Source of the DNA: Synchiropus splendidus
Taxonomy: Eukaryota; Chordata; Actinopteri; Syngnathiformes; Callionymidae
Direction: 5' to 3'
Length of the DNA: 64,000 bases
Assembly: GCF_027744825.2 (NCBI RefSeq)
Contig: NC_071335.1
Span: 11,365,001-11,429,000, forward strand
A program made the position numbers and the translations under genes. Below, in pieces: positions 1 to 35,439 of this stretch (position 1 is its first letter; each line of letters starts with the position of its first letter). The notes beneath the pieces are model-generated. The model made no database searches and was not told the DNA's origin. It was given only the letters and a program-made list of their open reading frames with translations.

Positions 1-476
1 AACATTACTAAATGACTGGACTGCAGCCACATCTTGCAGAACTAAAGCTTGCAAATGTTTTTGTCCGGCTGGATATATTTTATGACAGATCGAGCTGGAT
101 GCACGAAGAGACGGACAGGGGGAGGACAACTGCAGACTGGAGCTAGATTTATTTCTCATGATTAAAAGCGACTGTTATTAACAATTCAATGAATGTCAAA
201 ACTTTGCTTTGCTTTCCATTTCGGTTTTATTTTATTTTTTATTTTTTTCAAAAAATCCTGGTGGAAACCCGGCATTTTAAGTATGTATTTTATTTAAACC
301 TCTTGATGCTCAACAACAAAAGTATAGCTGTGTTGTTCATAACACCATTTTTATTTTGTTCGTGTTTCTAATAAATATAAAACATGAACAAGTGTAACAT
401 TTGTCATGCATATTGAGTTAACAATTGGAACACAAACAGCAAAGTTGCACTGAACAATTTTGTATTCTTTTAATAG
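1..476 (+). other. mpdz intron sequence (5' part outside window)
   Basis: AT-rich sequence before the first visible acceptor (AG at 475-476). No exon seen. Confidence 0.6.
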
Positions 477-25366
<24,890 letters not shown>

Positions 25367-26400
25367 AACCTGCCTCCATATAGCACCTCGAGAGGCTGAA
25401 TACTGTGTCATAGAAACAATAGAAACAGCGACTACCTGAGTCACATTCACTGGTTATAAATGGCTCAGTCGAAGCCTACCTCCTCGACATGTGCACACCA
25501 TGGATTGTGTTTTACACGTAGTACACTTTAGTACCCATTTCTCTTATGTGTTTATTTATATCAATATAGAACATGATCCACACCTAAAACAACCGCCGGT
25601 ACAAACAAGGTCTTGCCCTCGTGCTCGGCCTCTGTGAAGTTGTGTTGAGTCGTTGCTCTCAATAATGCCAAGTGCGTCTGCCAATCCTCTGTGTGGCATG
25701 GAGGAGTTGTTTGAAAGATTTGGTATTATCTCTACACAAGTGTGTGCTGGACTGCGCCGAAGATTAGCTTCACTTTTTTGTAAGCAAATGTGTTTTACTT
25801 TAGGCTCTCATGGATTCTGTTTAACGTGTATTTCATGTGCTATGGTGGTAACATGTTCCTGAAGAGTTTTTACTGTGACACAGTCCTTATGGTGTGTGGC
25901 ACTGATCTGTGTGGATGCCTGTTTGAACTGACTGAATGCTGTGTGGGGTTCTGAACCACGGATTGTAGACAGGTGCAAATGGTGAGGGAAGCCTCTGTTT
26001 AAACCAGAGGTGGTGCGTTTCATGGCTTGCTGAGACACAAGCATCAATGAAGCCATCGAGTAAGGGGTCTTTAATGAACCCGAGGAGAGTCACTAAGCAC
26101 AACACGGTGCCGAACTGCATTATTTTGGGCCTGAATTGATCTGTTTATTTCACTTCTTTGTTTAATTAATGGTATTCCAAATTCGATGAGGATGGTGAGC
26201 TTGCAACAAGTGCGACACCTGGCGGCAAGATTGATTCAGTTTTAACAAGCATGGAACCCTCAAAAACATAAACAATGTACCTGAGTACTGCGGACCTTTT
26301 GGGGTCATCTGACTGCTCTGATGTGCAGGTGCCGAGTTTCAGGAGGCAAAATCAAATTTGCTATGTGAAATAAACATTTTCACCGAAAGCATATACAAAT
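25367..26400 (+). other. mpdz: Probable mpdz 3' UTR
   Basis: Non-coding sequence after the mpdz stop. The first AATAAA on this strand is at 26369-26374, so the 3' UTR is probably about 1.0 kb. Its extent is inferred from that signal alone. Confidence 0.5.
26369..26374 (+). terminator. mpdz: Candidate mpdz polyadenylation signal AATAAA
   Basis: Canonical hexamer about 1.0 kb after the mpdz stop codon. Confidence 0.5.
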
Positions 26401-29400
26401 GGTTTGAATGCTCGGTTCGCTGCTGTTGAATTCTAAAGTTTGCTCCATGAATTGGAATTAAATAGTTGTGACATCATGTCATCCATCCGCATCAGGGCCA
26501 CTGGTTTTTGGACTGAACTTTTTACGATGAATGAGTGGTTAAAACATGAGGTTCAACAGAAAATGGTCTCACAGTAGCTTGAGACACAGACTGTGCATCT
26601 ACACCTTTAATGTTTAGTTGTATAGTGGCTTATATTATTGCCATTTTCAGTCCATAACATCCCTTTTCAATAGTTTTATATCTGAAGAAAAATCTGAAAA
26701 TCCTTTCTACGTAGAACAAAAAATAGTTCAGTGTTTACCTGTGAATGGTTGATCAAAACATAAGAAATTGTGTGATAAAATATCATCGAGTTCAGTATAA
26801 TGAACAGATGTCCACGTCGCTTCATGACGTAACATGACACCGGTGCGTCATATAGCAGCTGCCATTTTACCTTTTGAGTGCACTTATTATTATTTCCTCA
26901 AAGGAACACCCGATTGTGCGACTTGCCACAGTAGATCTCGATACTGTGGGGGTTTCTCTTTCATGTATAGACTGCCAGTAGGGGCCCTAACAACCACTCA
27001 TCACAGTGCATACAACAATAAGTGTTTCTCCTGTTACATTGATATTCAGTGTTTCAGTTGGAAATACGCAAAAACAGTGACTTATTTTCCAAGTTCAAAA
27101 GTTCGTCAATGACTTCTTGAGCTCCGTTTTTGTCTGTTCTCTAACGGTGCAGGCTCTCAATCACCGTCACAATTTAGCCCCAAAATTCTACTGGCAGAAG
27201 GTGTTCTTGCATCTTGTTCATGTTAAGAATAATGTTTTTTATAAACGTACAATGGCTGGAAATGGCTGTTTTGACTTTTTGAGAAAAGTCTGTCAGACAA
27301 CATCTATAGTTGTGGGAAAAACCCATTGAGACAAATGTTTGTTTGTTTTTTTTAAATCATGAAGTATTTAGTCACGTCGATCTCCCAGTGCTAACCATTC
27401 TCAGGGTTTTTCAAGGACCGGCTCGTAATAGACTGAGCACACAGAGACTTCATCAACTGCCGTCACACAATACAGCAGAACAGATGGAAGGGAGTTCAGA
27501 CGTTTCTCAGCCTCAATCACGGACGTCGGCTGAAAGCAAACCTGAGAAAATTGTTTATGCGCTGAAATTTGGTTTAATTGCCGGCGTTACCGGTGACAAC
27601 TTGACAAACAATACATTTGCAGACAAATGAGTCATTTAGGAAGTAAGGAGCACCGAGGGAGTTCCTGTCGGGAGCCTCTGCATCAATCGCAGCCATCTGC
27701 TCGCAGAGGAAGCCTGGTGGAAGCCAGGCTTCACAGGCTGGTTCATCCTGCTCCAGATGAACAGCCGCCTCGCCAGGACGCTGGCACGGCCGGCTTGTGA
27801 GATGGAGCAGAGAGATTAGATGATTAGATGATTTCCCTGAAAATGCTCTTCTGTTTTGTTGAAGAGGGAAACACCTGCATGTTGGACTGAAGCTATAAAA
27901 CCAGATCATTTAGTTGAACCATTGCAGGGGATTTTAATTGCCAGGAAGCAGCACCGTCTCCCGGGGCTGAGAAGCTGATCTGGATTCACCACCAGGCTCC
28001 CGCTCCCCTTTTCCTTAATCATTAATAAGGAATATAGTTGAGGGCCACTGGCGTCGCGACCTTTTGACTTGTTGGCGTCCAGCCCCCTCGGCTCCTGTCT
28101 CCCTCAACTCCGTCTGGCTCTCTGACCGCAATACTCCGGTGCCTCTGGAACAGCCTCGCGTCAGCGGGCTCCACATGAAGGGTCACTGTCCTCATGTTCG
28201 GATATACATTTGTCCCTCTCATACTGGGGATGAAATGTCGGTTTGGAATCCTCAGTCCAGGATTTTAGCGGCCAAATAGCCTCTCCTTAATGGAACGCTC
28301 GACACTCAATGTGAAGAGGACTAGAATAACCTGGCTCATGCGCACAGTGTGAGGGGAGTTGAGGATAAGACTCTAGTCTGAATGGTAGGGTGTGACAGCA
28401 GAGGTGACATAAACAGTTAAAGCACCAGACTATATTAGCAAGAAAAGGAACTTGAAAGTTCCCTCTTCACAAGTGTCTTCAAACAGCTCTGCAGGACGAT
28501 GAAAGATGGTACCGCCGACACCCCACCCTGCTTCTGCCAAGAGAAGCTTTGCCTACATTGGATCGCTGCCTTTGAAAGTCTTGCTGTGTCTTCCTCCACT
28601 TTTAGAGCTTTTAGAACAATTACGAGGTGTGAAGACACAAACCCGAGCAGTTGGCTTGCTTTAGACCTCACACGGATGAGACACGAGCACCAACACGCCC
28701 ATCAATGAAGCCGCTAAATGAAGGAGCCACAGAACACCACCTCGACAACCCCCTATTTTCATGCAGTTTTTTTCTCTTCTGTGCCTCAGTGATATTAGAT
28801 CCACCCATCCAAGCGTGTCCTATTTTTGAAAGAGTCATATAAAAGTCTGAAGCGCTTGCTTTCACCGCTCCGTCTGACCAATAACTTATATTGTGGCCGA
28901 TTGGCTTCATCGATGTTTGAATCTTCTTATGACAGTGAGAATATTGCTTCATCCATTACAGAAAAATATCATAATAATTATAACTTTAACGCAGTCCGTT
29001 TGCAGAACTGAGGCCATATGTAATATTAGAACATTACGTCATGTGCAACTGATCCATTTAAATGTTGTGTACATTGCTAGTAAAATACAATGCAGCCGCA
29101 TGGGGGCAGTGTTCGCGCGGTTGAAATGACGTGAAAGCTTGCCATTTTACTGGAGCACTACAGTCTTTGAGGACACTTGTGACGTGGGAATGATGGAATT
29201 AAACTGAAATAAAACGTTTTTGAAAACTGATGATCATGATAAATGAAACATTAAATTAGTTATTTATTATGTGTTCCTATATTTTGATTTGTTTTGATGT
29301 AGTTTGATGTAGTTAAATTTCGTTTTAGATTGTAAACTGTTTGTTTATGCTTTAGGATTCAACCTCATGGACTCAAAAGGCAAATACAAAGTCTCTGGCC

Positions 29401-30020
29401 TTGCACACAAATGATCTTTCATCCTCTCCATCCATTTTCCATTGTTCATCAGAGGTCGCGGGGGCAGCAGCCAGACTGAAGCGGCCCAGATTTCCCTCTC
29501 CACAGAAGCCTCATGCAGCTCTTCTGGGGAAATACTGACACACAATCTCTTCAACATACCAGATAGAGCCTCCTGAAGTATCTCAATGGGGAAACACCCT
29601 AAAGAGACGCTTGGTTGAACTGGCTTCTCCAAAAGTGAAGGAGCAACGGTTCTGCTCTGAGGATCTCCCGGATAACTGAGATCTTTCGGCCTCGATGGAG
29701 CTCTCCTGCTGTTTTGAGAAGGAGGGTCTCAGATCTCAAGAAGCTGACCTTCATCCTGGCTGGGAATTTTCTCATGAACAAAAGAGAACCGGTGACGTCC
29801 CCTCATGAGTGAGAGACCTTCGAGCAAAATAATATACCAGCGGATTTACAGTTCATTTGATTGTGGTTTTTTTTTTTGCATTTTTTTGTGTTTTTTCCCA
29901 CCAGATTTGTATTTGTTTTGTTAGTTTGGCATCCACCGCGACGTCTTGACTATACAATTACAGCATTTTCTTAACAAACATGAAAGCAGGCCCATGTATC
30001 CGAGTTCAGAGTCGGGTCGA
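26401..30020. other. mpdz-tyrp1 spacer, no gene seen
   Basis: About 3.6 kb between the 3' ends of the two convergent genes. I see no exon, no LURAP1L-like coding sequence and no clear transposon. Short open frames on both strands lack splice context or similarity. Confidence 0.5.
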
Positions 30021-30021
30021 C

Positions 30022-30027
30022 TTTATT
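30022..30027 (-). terminator. tyrp1: tyrp1 polyadenylation signal AATAAA
   Basis: TTTATT on the plus strand is AATAAA on the minus strand, 38 nt after the tyrp1 stop. This implies a very short 3' UTR. Confidence 0.65.
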
Positions 30028-30064
30028 AAAAGATGGTTTAAAAAAAATTCAGTTACAAGCGCAG

Positions 30065-30270
30065 TCAGACAACAGACTGTGATCGGTCGAACCTCCGGTC
30101 GTCCTCAGAGTACCGCCTGAACGTCTCTCCCAACAGCGGCTCCAGGGCTTCAGCCGAGCGGTAGGACTGAGCACGGAGCGCGCATGAGATGACTCCTCCC
30201 ACCACTGCCACCACCAGCACCGAGGCAACGATGGCGATGGTGATAATCTCTGACAAAGTGTAGGCTCGGG
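30065..30270 (-). CDS. tyrp1: tyrp1 coding exon 8: transmembrane segment and tail
   Basis: Minus-strand acceptor CCCCCAG|CC at 30271-30272. Encodes [20 protein letters not shown], then [13 protein letters not shown] and [18 protein letters not shown], ending QSVV. Stop TGA at 30067-30065. Confidence 0.97.
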
Positions 30271-33200
30271 CTGGGGGTCATGTTTTTAAGATTAGTGCTG
30301 TTTTTGCAGTGAAGTTAAAATATTATGCTTGAATAAGTGCGACCTACCAGGCCATTGGACTTCATAGGTGTAGCCCAAGTTGTCCGGGGCTGAAACAAAC
30401 ATCTCCGCGTTGGTGATCGGGGGCCAGAAAGGAACCATGTTGAAGCGACTGTTGTGTCCAATGGGGGCGTTCTCCTCCGGATACACCACCTCACCTATCA
30501 ACAGAGAAAAAGCCGTGCTTGTCAGTGCTCATTTTTTAAGGCGACTGATGGCTCCATGGACGTGTGGCGTCTGGTGTTTGCCCACCCGGTTGGTGCCGGC
30601 GGAGCCACTCATCAAAGACAGCATCAGTGAAAGTGTGCAGCAGAACAAAGATTGGATCATTCGGCGAGAGATGAGTCTGTCCACCGGTCCCATTAAGGAA
30701 TAGATGGGCCAGATTGTGGAGGCTGCGAATAACTGGGTCATACGTTCCCTTGGGGGCGCTATAGCCTAAAAAAAATACAACGCCAAACACATTATTTTCA
30801 ACGAAAATAGACACCGACTTGCTTATTTGGGGGTGAAAATGAAACGCAAACCTTCAATGGTGTTCCTGAAGCTCTCGGAGGAGGTGGAGTAGAAGGGTGG
30901 GGTATCAAAGGTGTTGAGCTCCAGACAGTCTAACACATCCTGGGGCTCTGGCAGCCTCTGCACCATGGGTCTCGCCGTGTTGCCGGCTGGGTTCCTCCTG
31001 ATTGGACTTGTCTCCGAGCCTGCGTGTCAGGAAGAGAGGCGCAGGCCAGATGAGGTTCTGAACCTCCACTGCAGGTTCAGATCACGGAGGTTCTCGAGCT
31101 GGTGCGAGGAAATATGACCTGAACGTGGAGTCTCCCGGTACGACATAATTAGCTGGCAAACAGCAGCCCAAGCTTTTTCTTGCTTCTTCGCCATGAATGA
31201 GTGAACGTCGGCTTCCTTAAAGGTTAGTCCTCCTGATCAAAGGAACCAGCCAAGTGTATCTATATCAAGTCTAAATGAGGCATCCCCTCTTCCCATTTAA
31301 GGAGCGCTTGCTTGCTCACGCTGGAAATACCAGACGTGTCGTGCCTCTCAGAGGGGATTATTAGGATACTTCAAACACACCTTGGCATTCACATGACTCC
31401 CCTTTCTTCCTGGGTTTTCCTGAAAGCACATGCTACTGCGCTGGAAGTCAAACAAAGCAGGGAAATAGGATTTGACTATCACGATTATTCTGCTGGGCCA
31501 GATAAAACAAAAGAATTTCACACCGGAATAAAAGGCTGTGGTTTAGGCTGGCGGAGCCAGTGCCGGCGCAGAACAAGCCCCAATCTCCGCAAATCTTATT
31601 ATACTGTGCTCTCTTATCCTAGTCTAAACAGCATGACCTATTAGCTAGAATTACCGGGGAAAACTGTTTCCTCAATGCGTTCCACTTTGGATGCACACAG
31701 CGCCTCAACAAGAGCCCATTCTCACCAACTGAAGTAATAGCAGGCAATATCGAATGCAGCACAACAGCTGTGAGGTATTATTTATAGCAGCTTATGTTCT
31801 ACATGCTCTTTTTTTATGAGCTCTTTGCCCTCTTTTCTGGTGCAACAGAGACAATGTCGACTCTCTTTACTTGCTTTTGAGTTTGACGGCGTGTAGCCTT
31901 ACTGTTGCAAATGGTGCCGAAAGTGTCGTAGTCTTCCACGCTCTCGCAAATGACTCTCCACTGGGAAAACAAGGAGTTAGAGCTTATGGAATTCATGTCG
32001 AAAGAGCTTCGCGCTCCCAGGAGGTCGTCCGTGCAGATATCACACTGGCTGCCTCCGATGGCAAAGTTCCAGTAGGGCAGAGCAAAAGTGGGGTCTCCCA
32101 GCATGTCCTGTACAGAAGAGAAGGCAGGCAAACGTGACGGCTGCTCCCAGGTTTTGTCACCAGAGAACAGTTAAATAGGCAGAGAAGGATCTTTGTTCAA
32201 GACTACACTATCAAGGTTAATGATGCTCCTGCTGCTGCGTGTTTGTACACAGTGCTACAGGCAGAAAAACACTTCTTTTTTTCCAGCTACTTCTCTTTCA
32301 TCCAACATCTGAGAAATACACCTCTTGTTCTTTCTTCCTGGTCGATATCAAAGTGGGTTCGGACTCACTTGCATGTCTGTTTCCAGTTGCAACAGATGAA
32401 AACGATGCCATGTTACAAAGCCGGGCCCCTCATGGGAGAAGTCTACGCCTCCGAAGCTGGTCTGGCCGGCGCCCAAAAACGTCTTGCTGACCGAGTAGTA
32501 GTGGCTCCAAACAAAGTAGTTGTAAATGGTGATGTTCTCAAACTGAGGTGTGTTGCCATCCGGACCCAGTATCTCCTGGTACCTGAAGAAAACCATTAAC
32601 AGTATTACATCCCCTAAAATACCACAGTGTGGTGGCAAAAGTTATGATAGCAAAGGCCCCAGTTGGGAGATTTAGTCACTTCAAATATACAGTTCAGTAA
32701 CATGTCCAGTGCATTATGGTTCCATTCAAGCAAGCGAAGTTGGCTCTCAGTACCGTCTTGTGCAAATGACCAGGTCGGGGTGGACAGTCCGTTTGGCCTG
32801 GTCCAGAGCATTCACAAAGGCTTGCTTCTCAGCCGCGCTCAGCTGCATCACATTCCTCCTGACTACAATTGTCAATTGAGATGGAAAAACAAAAGTAATG
32901 AGTAGAAATGAAAAGAAAAAATAGAGTATAATCGAATGAAAATGTTTCCTACCCACGGAAATCCTCTGGTCACAGTTGGGGCCAGACAGCCCTTTCCGAC
33001 ATCGCCCACAGTTGTAGCCGCTGAAGTTTCCGTTGCATTGGCAGGTGCGGTTGAAAAACCTCAGGGGCCAGCGCTCTCGGTCATCACGCCCCGCATAGGG
33101 GTATTGTGGCCCGTGGCGCCGGCTGTCTGCAGCTATGCTCACGCACTGGCCCCGGCCTGTGCTGGAGCCGCACTCATCTCCCGCTTCACCGGTTGGAGAT

Positions 33201-33310
33201 GGGCAACACTGGCCACTGCGAAGACCCTCCACGGTGACACACTCTCGAGGGAATTGCGCGACACTCGTGGTGGCAAAAATGGATGCCACAAGGAAGCACA
33301 CTGCCCACAT
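30065..33310 (-). CDS. tyrp1: tyrp1, tyrosinase-related protein 1 (melanosomal), 8 coding exons
   Basis: Type I melanosomal membrane glycoprotein of the tyrosinase family, needed for eumelanin. Eight exons join to 1587 nt (528 aa). Residues 1-18 are a signal peptide, followed by [18 protein letters not shown] and the Cys-rich EGF-like region. First metal site His183, His206, His215; second His368, His372, His395. All six align with human TYRP1 at a constant offset of nine. Tyr353, Arg365 and Thr382 align with human Y362, R374 and T391, which mark TYRP1 rather than tyrosinase. The transmembrane segment is about 469-491, then a tail with LEPLLGE (di-leucine sorting) ending QSVV (GIPC-type PDZ ligand). 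Glycosylation sequons include NRT, NFS, NIT and NGT. It appears intact. Whether this is the teleost a or b copy is not decided here. Confidence 0.97.
30348..30494 (-). CDS. tyrp1: tyrp1 coding exon 7
   Basis: Encodes [33 protein letters not shown] and [12 protein letters not shown]. Phase 1 at both junctions; donor CCTG|GTAGGT. Confidence 0.97.
30586..30765 (-). CDS. tyrp1: tyrp1 coding exon 6: second metal site
   Basis: Encodes [20 protein letters not shown], then [20 protein letters not shown]. His368, His372 and His395 form the second metal site. Acceptor TTTTTAG|GC; donor CCGG|GTGGGC. Confidence 0.97.
30852..31019 (-). CDS. tyrp1: tyrp1 coding exon 5
   Basis: Encodes [37 protein letters not shown] and [18 protein letters not shown]. 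Acceptor CACGCAG|GC, donor GAAG|GTTTGC. The plus-strand open frames here are shadows. Confidence 0.96.
31020..31902 (-). other. tyrp1 intron 4, 0.9 kb
   Basis: No repeat or additional exon recognised. The plus-strand open frame at 31312-31644 has no support. Confidence 0.5.
31903..32107 (-). CDS. tyrp1: tyrp1 coding exon 4
   Basis: Encodes [37 protein letters not shown] and [18 protein letters not shown]. Acceptor TGTACAG|GAC, donor AACA|GTAAGG. Confidence 0.97.
32369..32582 (-). CDS. tyrp1: tyrp1 coding exon 3: first metal site
   Basis: Encodes [38 protein letters not shown] and [20 protein letters not shown]. His183, His206 and His215 form the first metal site. Acceptor TCTTCAG|G, donor CAA|GTGAGT. 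Confidence 0.97.
32754..32862 (-). CDS. tyrp1: tyrp1 coding exon 2
   Basis: Encodes [20 protein letters not shown] and [15 protein letters not shown]. Acceptor ATTGTAG|TC; phase 2 out, donor CG|GTACTG. The 90-bp intron before it is small. Confidence 0.96.
32953..33310 (-). CDS. tyrp1: tyrp1 coding exon 1 (exon 2 of the gene): signal peptide and Cys-rich region
   Basis: Start ATG 33310-33308 lies one base inside the exon (acceptor GTGCAG|C). Encodes [39 protein letters not shown], then [19 protein letters not shown] and [19 protein letters not shown]. Donor GTGG|GTAGGA. Confidence 0.95.
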
Positions 33311-33659
33311 GCTGCACAGTAGGAAAATAACTGCGTCAATAAATAGGTAAAGGGCACAATCATCGGAATGATCTTTAAATCGAATCTAAATATGTCAAGT
33401 TTGTGGAAAAGATTTAACTCCAGATCTCAGCAGCAACACAACTACAAGGCAAAAACCTAGCATTAGATTTGCAATTTAAGAAATAGAATGATGGAATCAC
33501 ATCTTTGTTAGTAGTTGCATACAATGATGTGTATTTTTGAATTGAAAGGCTAACATCATTCTAATTCCTTACTCCCCCGCTGTAGTAATGAATGAAGTCA
33601 CTTTTTAAAAAGTGCAGTTTGAATAATGGAACTGTACAGTGCATGTGAGTCTTTCCTAC

Positions 33660-33715
33660 CTCTGACTGCTCATGTTGGTCCTCTCAGCTGCCGCCCCCAA
33701 CAGTCCCTCCATCCC
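33660..33715 (-). other. tyrp1: Putative tyrp1 first exon (5' UTR, possibly coding)
   Basis: Minus-strand CAGAG|GTAGGA at 33660/33659 is a good donor facing the acceptor just before the ATG. Mammalian TYRP1 also has an extra upstream exon, untranslated there. Here an ATG at 33673-33671 splices in frame (MSSQS before MWAV). The 5' boundary is a guess. Confidence 0.55.
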
Positions 33716-33760
33716 TTTTTCCCGGCTTAAGTAGCTCCAGCCGCATGACCAGATCATACT
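33716..33760 (-). promoter_or_regulatory. tyrp1: Putative tyrp1 core promoter with M-box-like E-box
   Basis: On the gene strand GGTCATGCGGC (33751-33741) resembles the MITF M-box AGTCATGTGCT at 7 of 11 positions. An ACTTAAG TATA-like element (33733-33727) lies just downstream. Position relative to exon 1 fits the known M-box of mammalian TYRP1. Inference only. Confidence 0.35.
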
Positions 33761-35300
33761 GTTACGCACGCACAAGTAGCGCACGTTAATACACTTGAGG
33801 GTGGACATTCTTTTCAATACTTCACTGACCTTGTGATCAAGACTGTAACGCCCGTACAGGCACGCAACACAAAAGACAGATTCAGCGGTCCACGTCGCCA
33901 CAAAGTAACGTTTTTCTAAGCAGAAACTATCTTTCATGTCACTTTTCACAAAAAAAGCATTTTATCGATGATCATTGGAACACATAAAATACATTTTTAA
34001 GTATGTTGTTTTCTTGATCTTGTGCTTTTCTTACACTACGTACGGTTTCTGGCGTGTTTTTTATTACGCAGATAAAAGTTTTATTCAGATTAGGATAAAT
34101 GAAGTTAGTTGTGTTTGTGTCGGTTAACTGTGCTTCAGGTTGTGCTGTCAATTAAAATCTTGAATTTCTTGCACTAACGCTGAGTTTACTCGCAATTAAT
34201 CACGCGTTTTGTATCTGTACTAAATGTAAGATGTTACCAATGCAGTGCTTTCCTCATGCAAACATTTGTTTACATGAAGGTGCATCCAGGTGCACTGCAT
34301 TATGTAACGTGATGTCATGACCAGAACATCCATGATGAAGGAGACGAAATGAGATGTAAAAGATGCGTTTAAGAAACTTCAGCATAGAAGCACAAAAACA
34401 TCTTTCTTGCAGTCAGTAGTTTATAGTTACGGAGAATCAATTATGATGTATATCAGGCCAGACTGAAGGTATTTCACAACAAAAGAACAGTATCTCAGTC
34501 CAGTAAAGCGAGAGGTTTGTCGTCTGTACCATTTATTCAGTGAATGCAATGGAGATCATGAAGCTCACTCATGCCGTCTGCAACATGAGTCAGCGTCGGT
34601 GCAGGAGAGGTCTGTTTCATGAGATGGAGGAGGAAACAAACAGTCGACACCGCATTGTTTTTTGTGTGTCACCATTAATTGAAGGAGCTTATTCAGATCA
34701 CAGTTCAGGGAGAGCTACTCCTGCTCTGAAATATCTGATCCCGGCAAAGCGTTTGACGTCCCAGCTGTGGAGCCGAGTGGGAGGTTTTCCATATTTGTCA
34801 CTGGCTGTTCCCCGTGTCTTTCCTCATCTCTTTGTGCCAGAGCTGAAGCTGCTTCAGAAGGATCAATCGACAGTGCCCTGTAAAGCACAACAGCAAAGTG
34901 TCAGAAGATGTTTTTGAGTCCTCCTGCTGCTGTCACATGGAGAATGAACAGCTTTATGAGTCTTCTGAAGAGCAACAATACAGATTTAGTCCCAAATGGC
35001 TTGTGCAATATCGCTTTAGAGGTGACAATGTGCTCGGCAGAGCTTCAGCCGTAACAACACTACTCTTGGAAGTAAGGTGTAATTCTTGTTAAGGATTGGT
35101 CTGGGCGGCTTCAGACTTGGAAGAGCTGGTTATTATTTGGTGCTTTGAGGTCGTAGCTCTCACCAAAACAGTGCTCATTTGAGACAGGACATATTGAACA
35201 AGCGCATAGAAACATACAGGCACAGTAAATACTTATCATAGCTACACTTGACATCCATGCGGAGCACCCTTGAAATAATGTTTTTGTTGTCTAGCGTACA
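33761..35300. other. Spacer between tyrp1 5' end and the upstream gene
   Basis: About 1.5 kb. No exon supported; the 125-codon plus-strand frame at 34540-34917 has no recognisable similarity. Minus-strand AATAAA (TTTATT at 34532-34537) is the first signal I see downstream of the next gene. Confidence 0.45.
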
Positions 35301-35439
35301 TTAACCACACGTCAGTTTATGGTCGTACTGCTGTGTGTCTCCGTTGCTGGCAGGGAGCGTCTCATCACTGCAGTCGGCTCCTGTGGCCGCCTCTGGCTCC
35401 AAGCTCCCCTCCTCACATGACCGGTGAGAGGCCCCCCCA
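35301..35439 (-). CDS. Unrecognised membrane protein, exon 5: cytoplasmic tail
   Basis: Acceptor CACGCAG|T. Encodes SGGASHRSCEEGSLEPEAAT, then CSDETLPASNGDTQQ and YDHKLTCG, stop TAA 35303-35301. The frame is set by phase 2 from exon 4. Confidence 0.75.

Noticed and set aside
34540..34917. 125-codon plus-strand open frame between tyrp1 and the upstream gene
   Set aside because: No recognisable similarity, no splice context and unbiased composition. It is within the length expected by chance in 64 kb.
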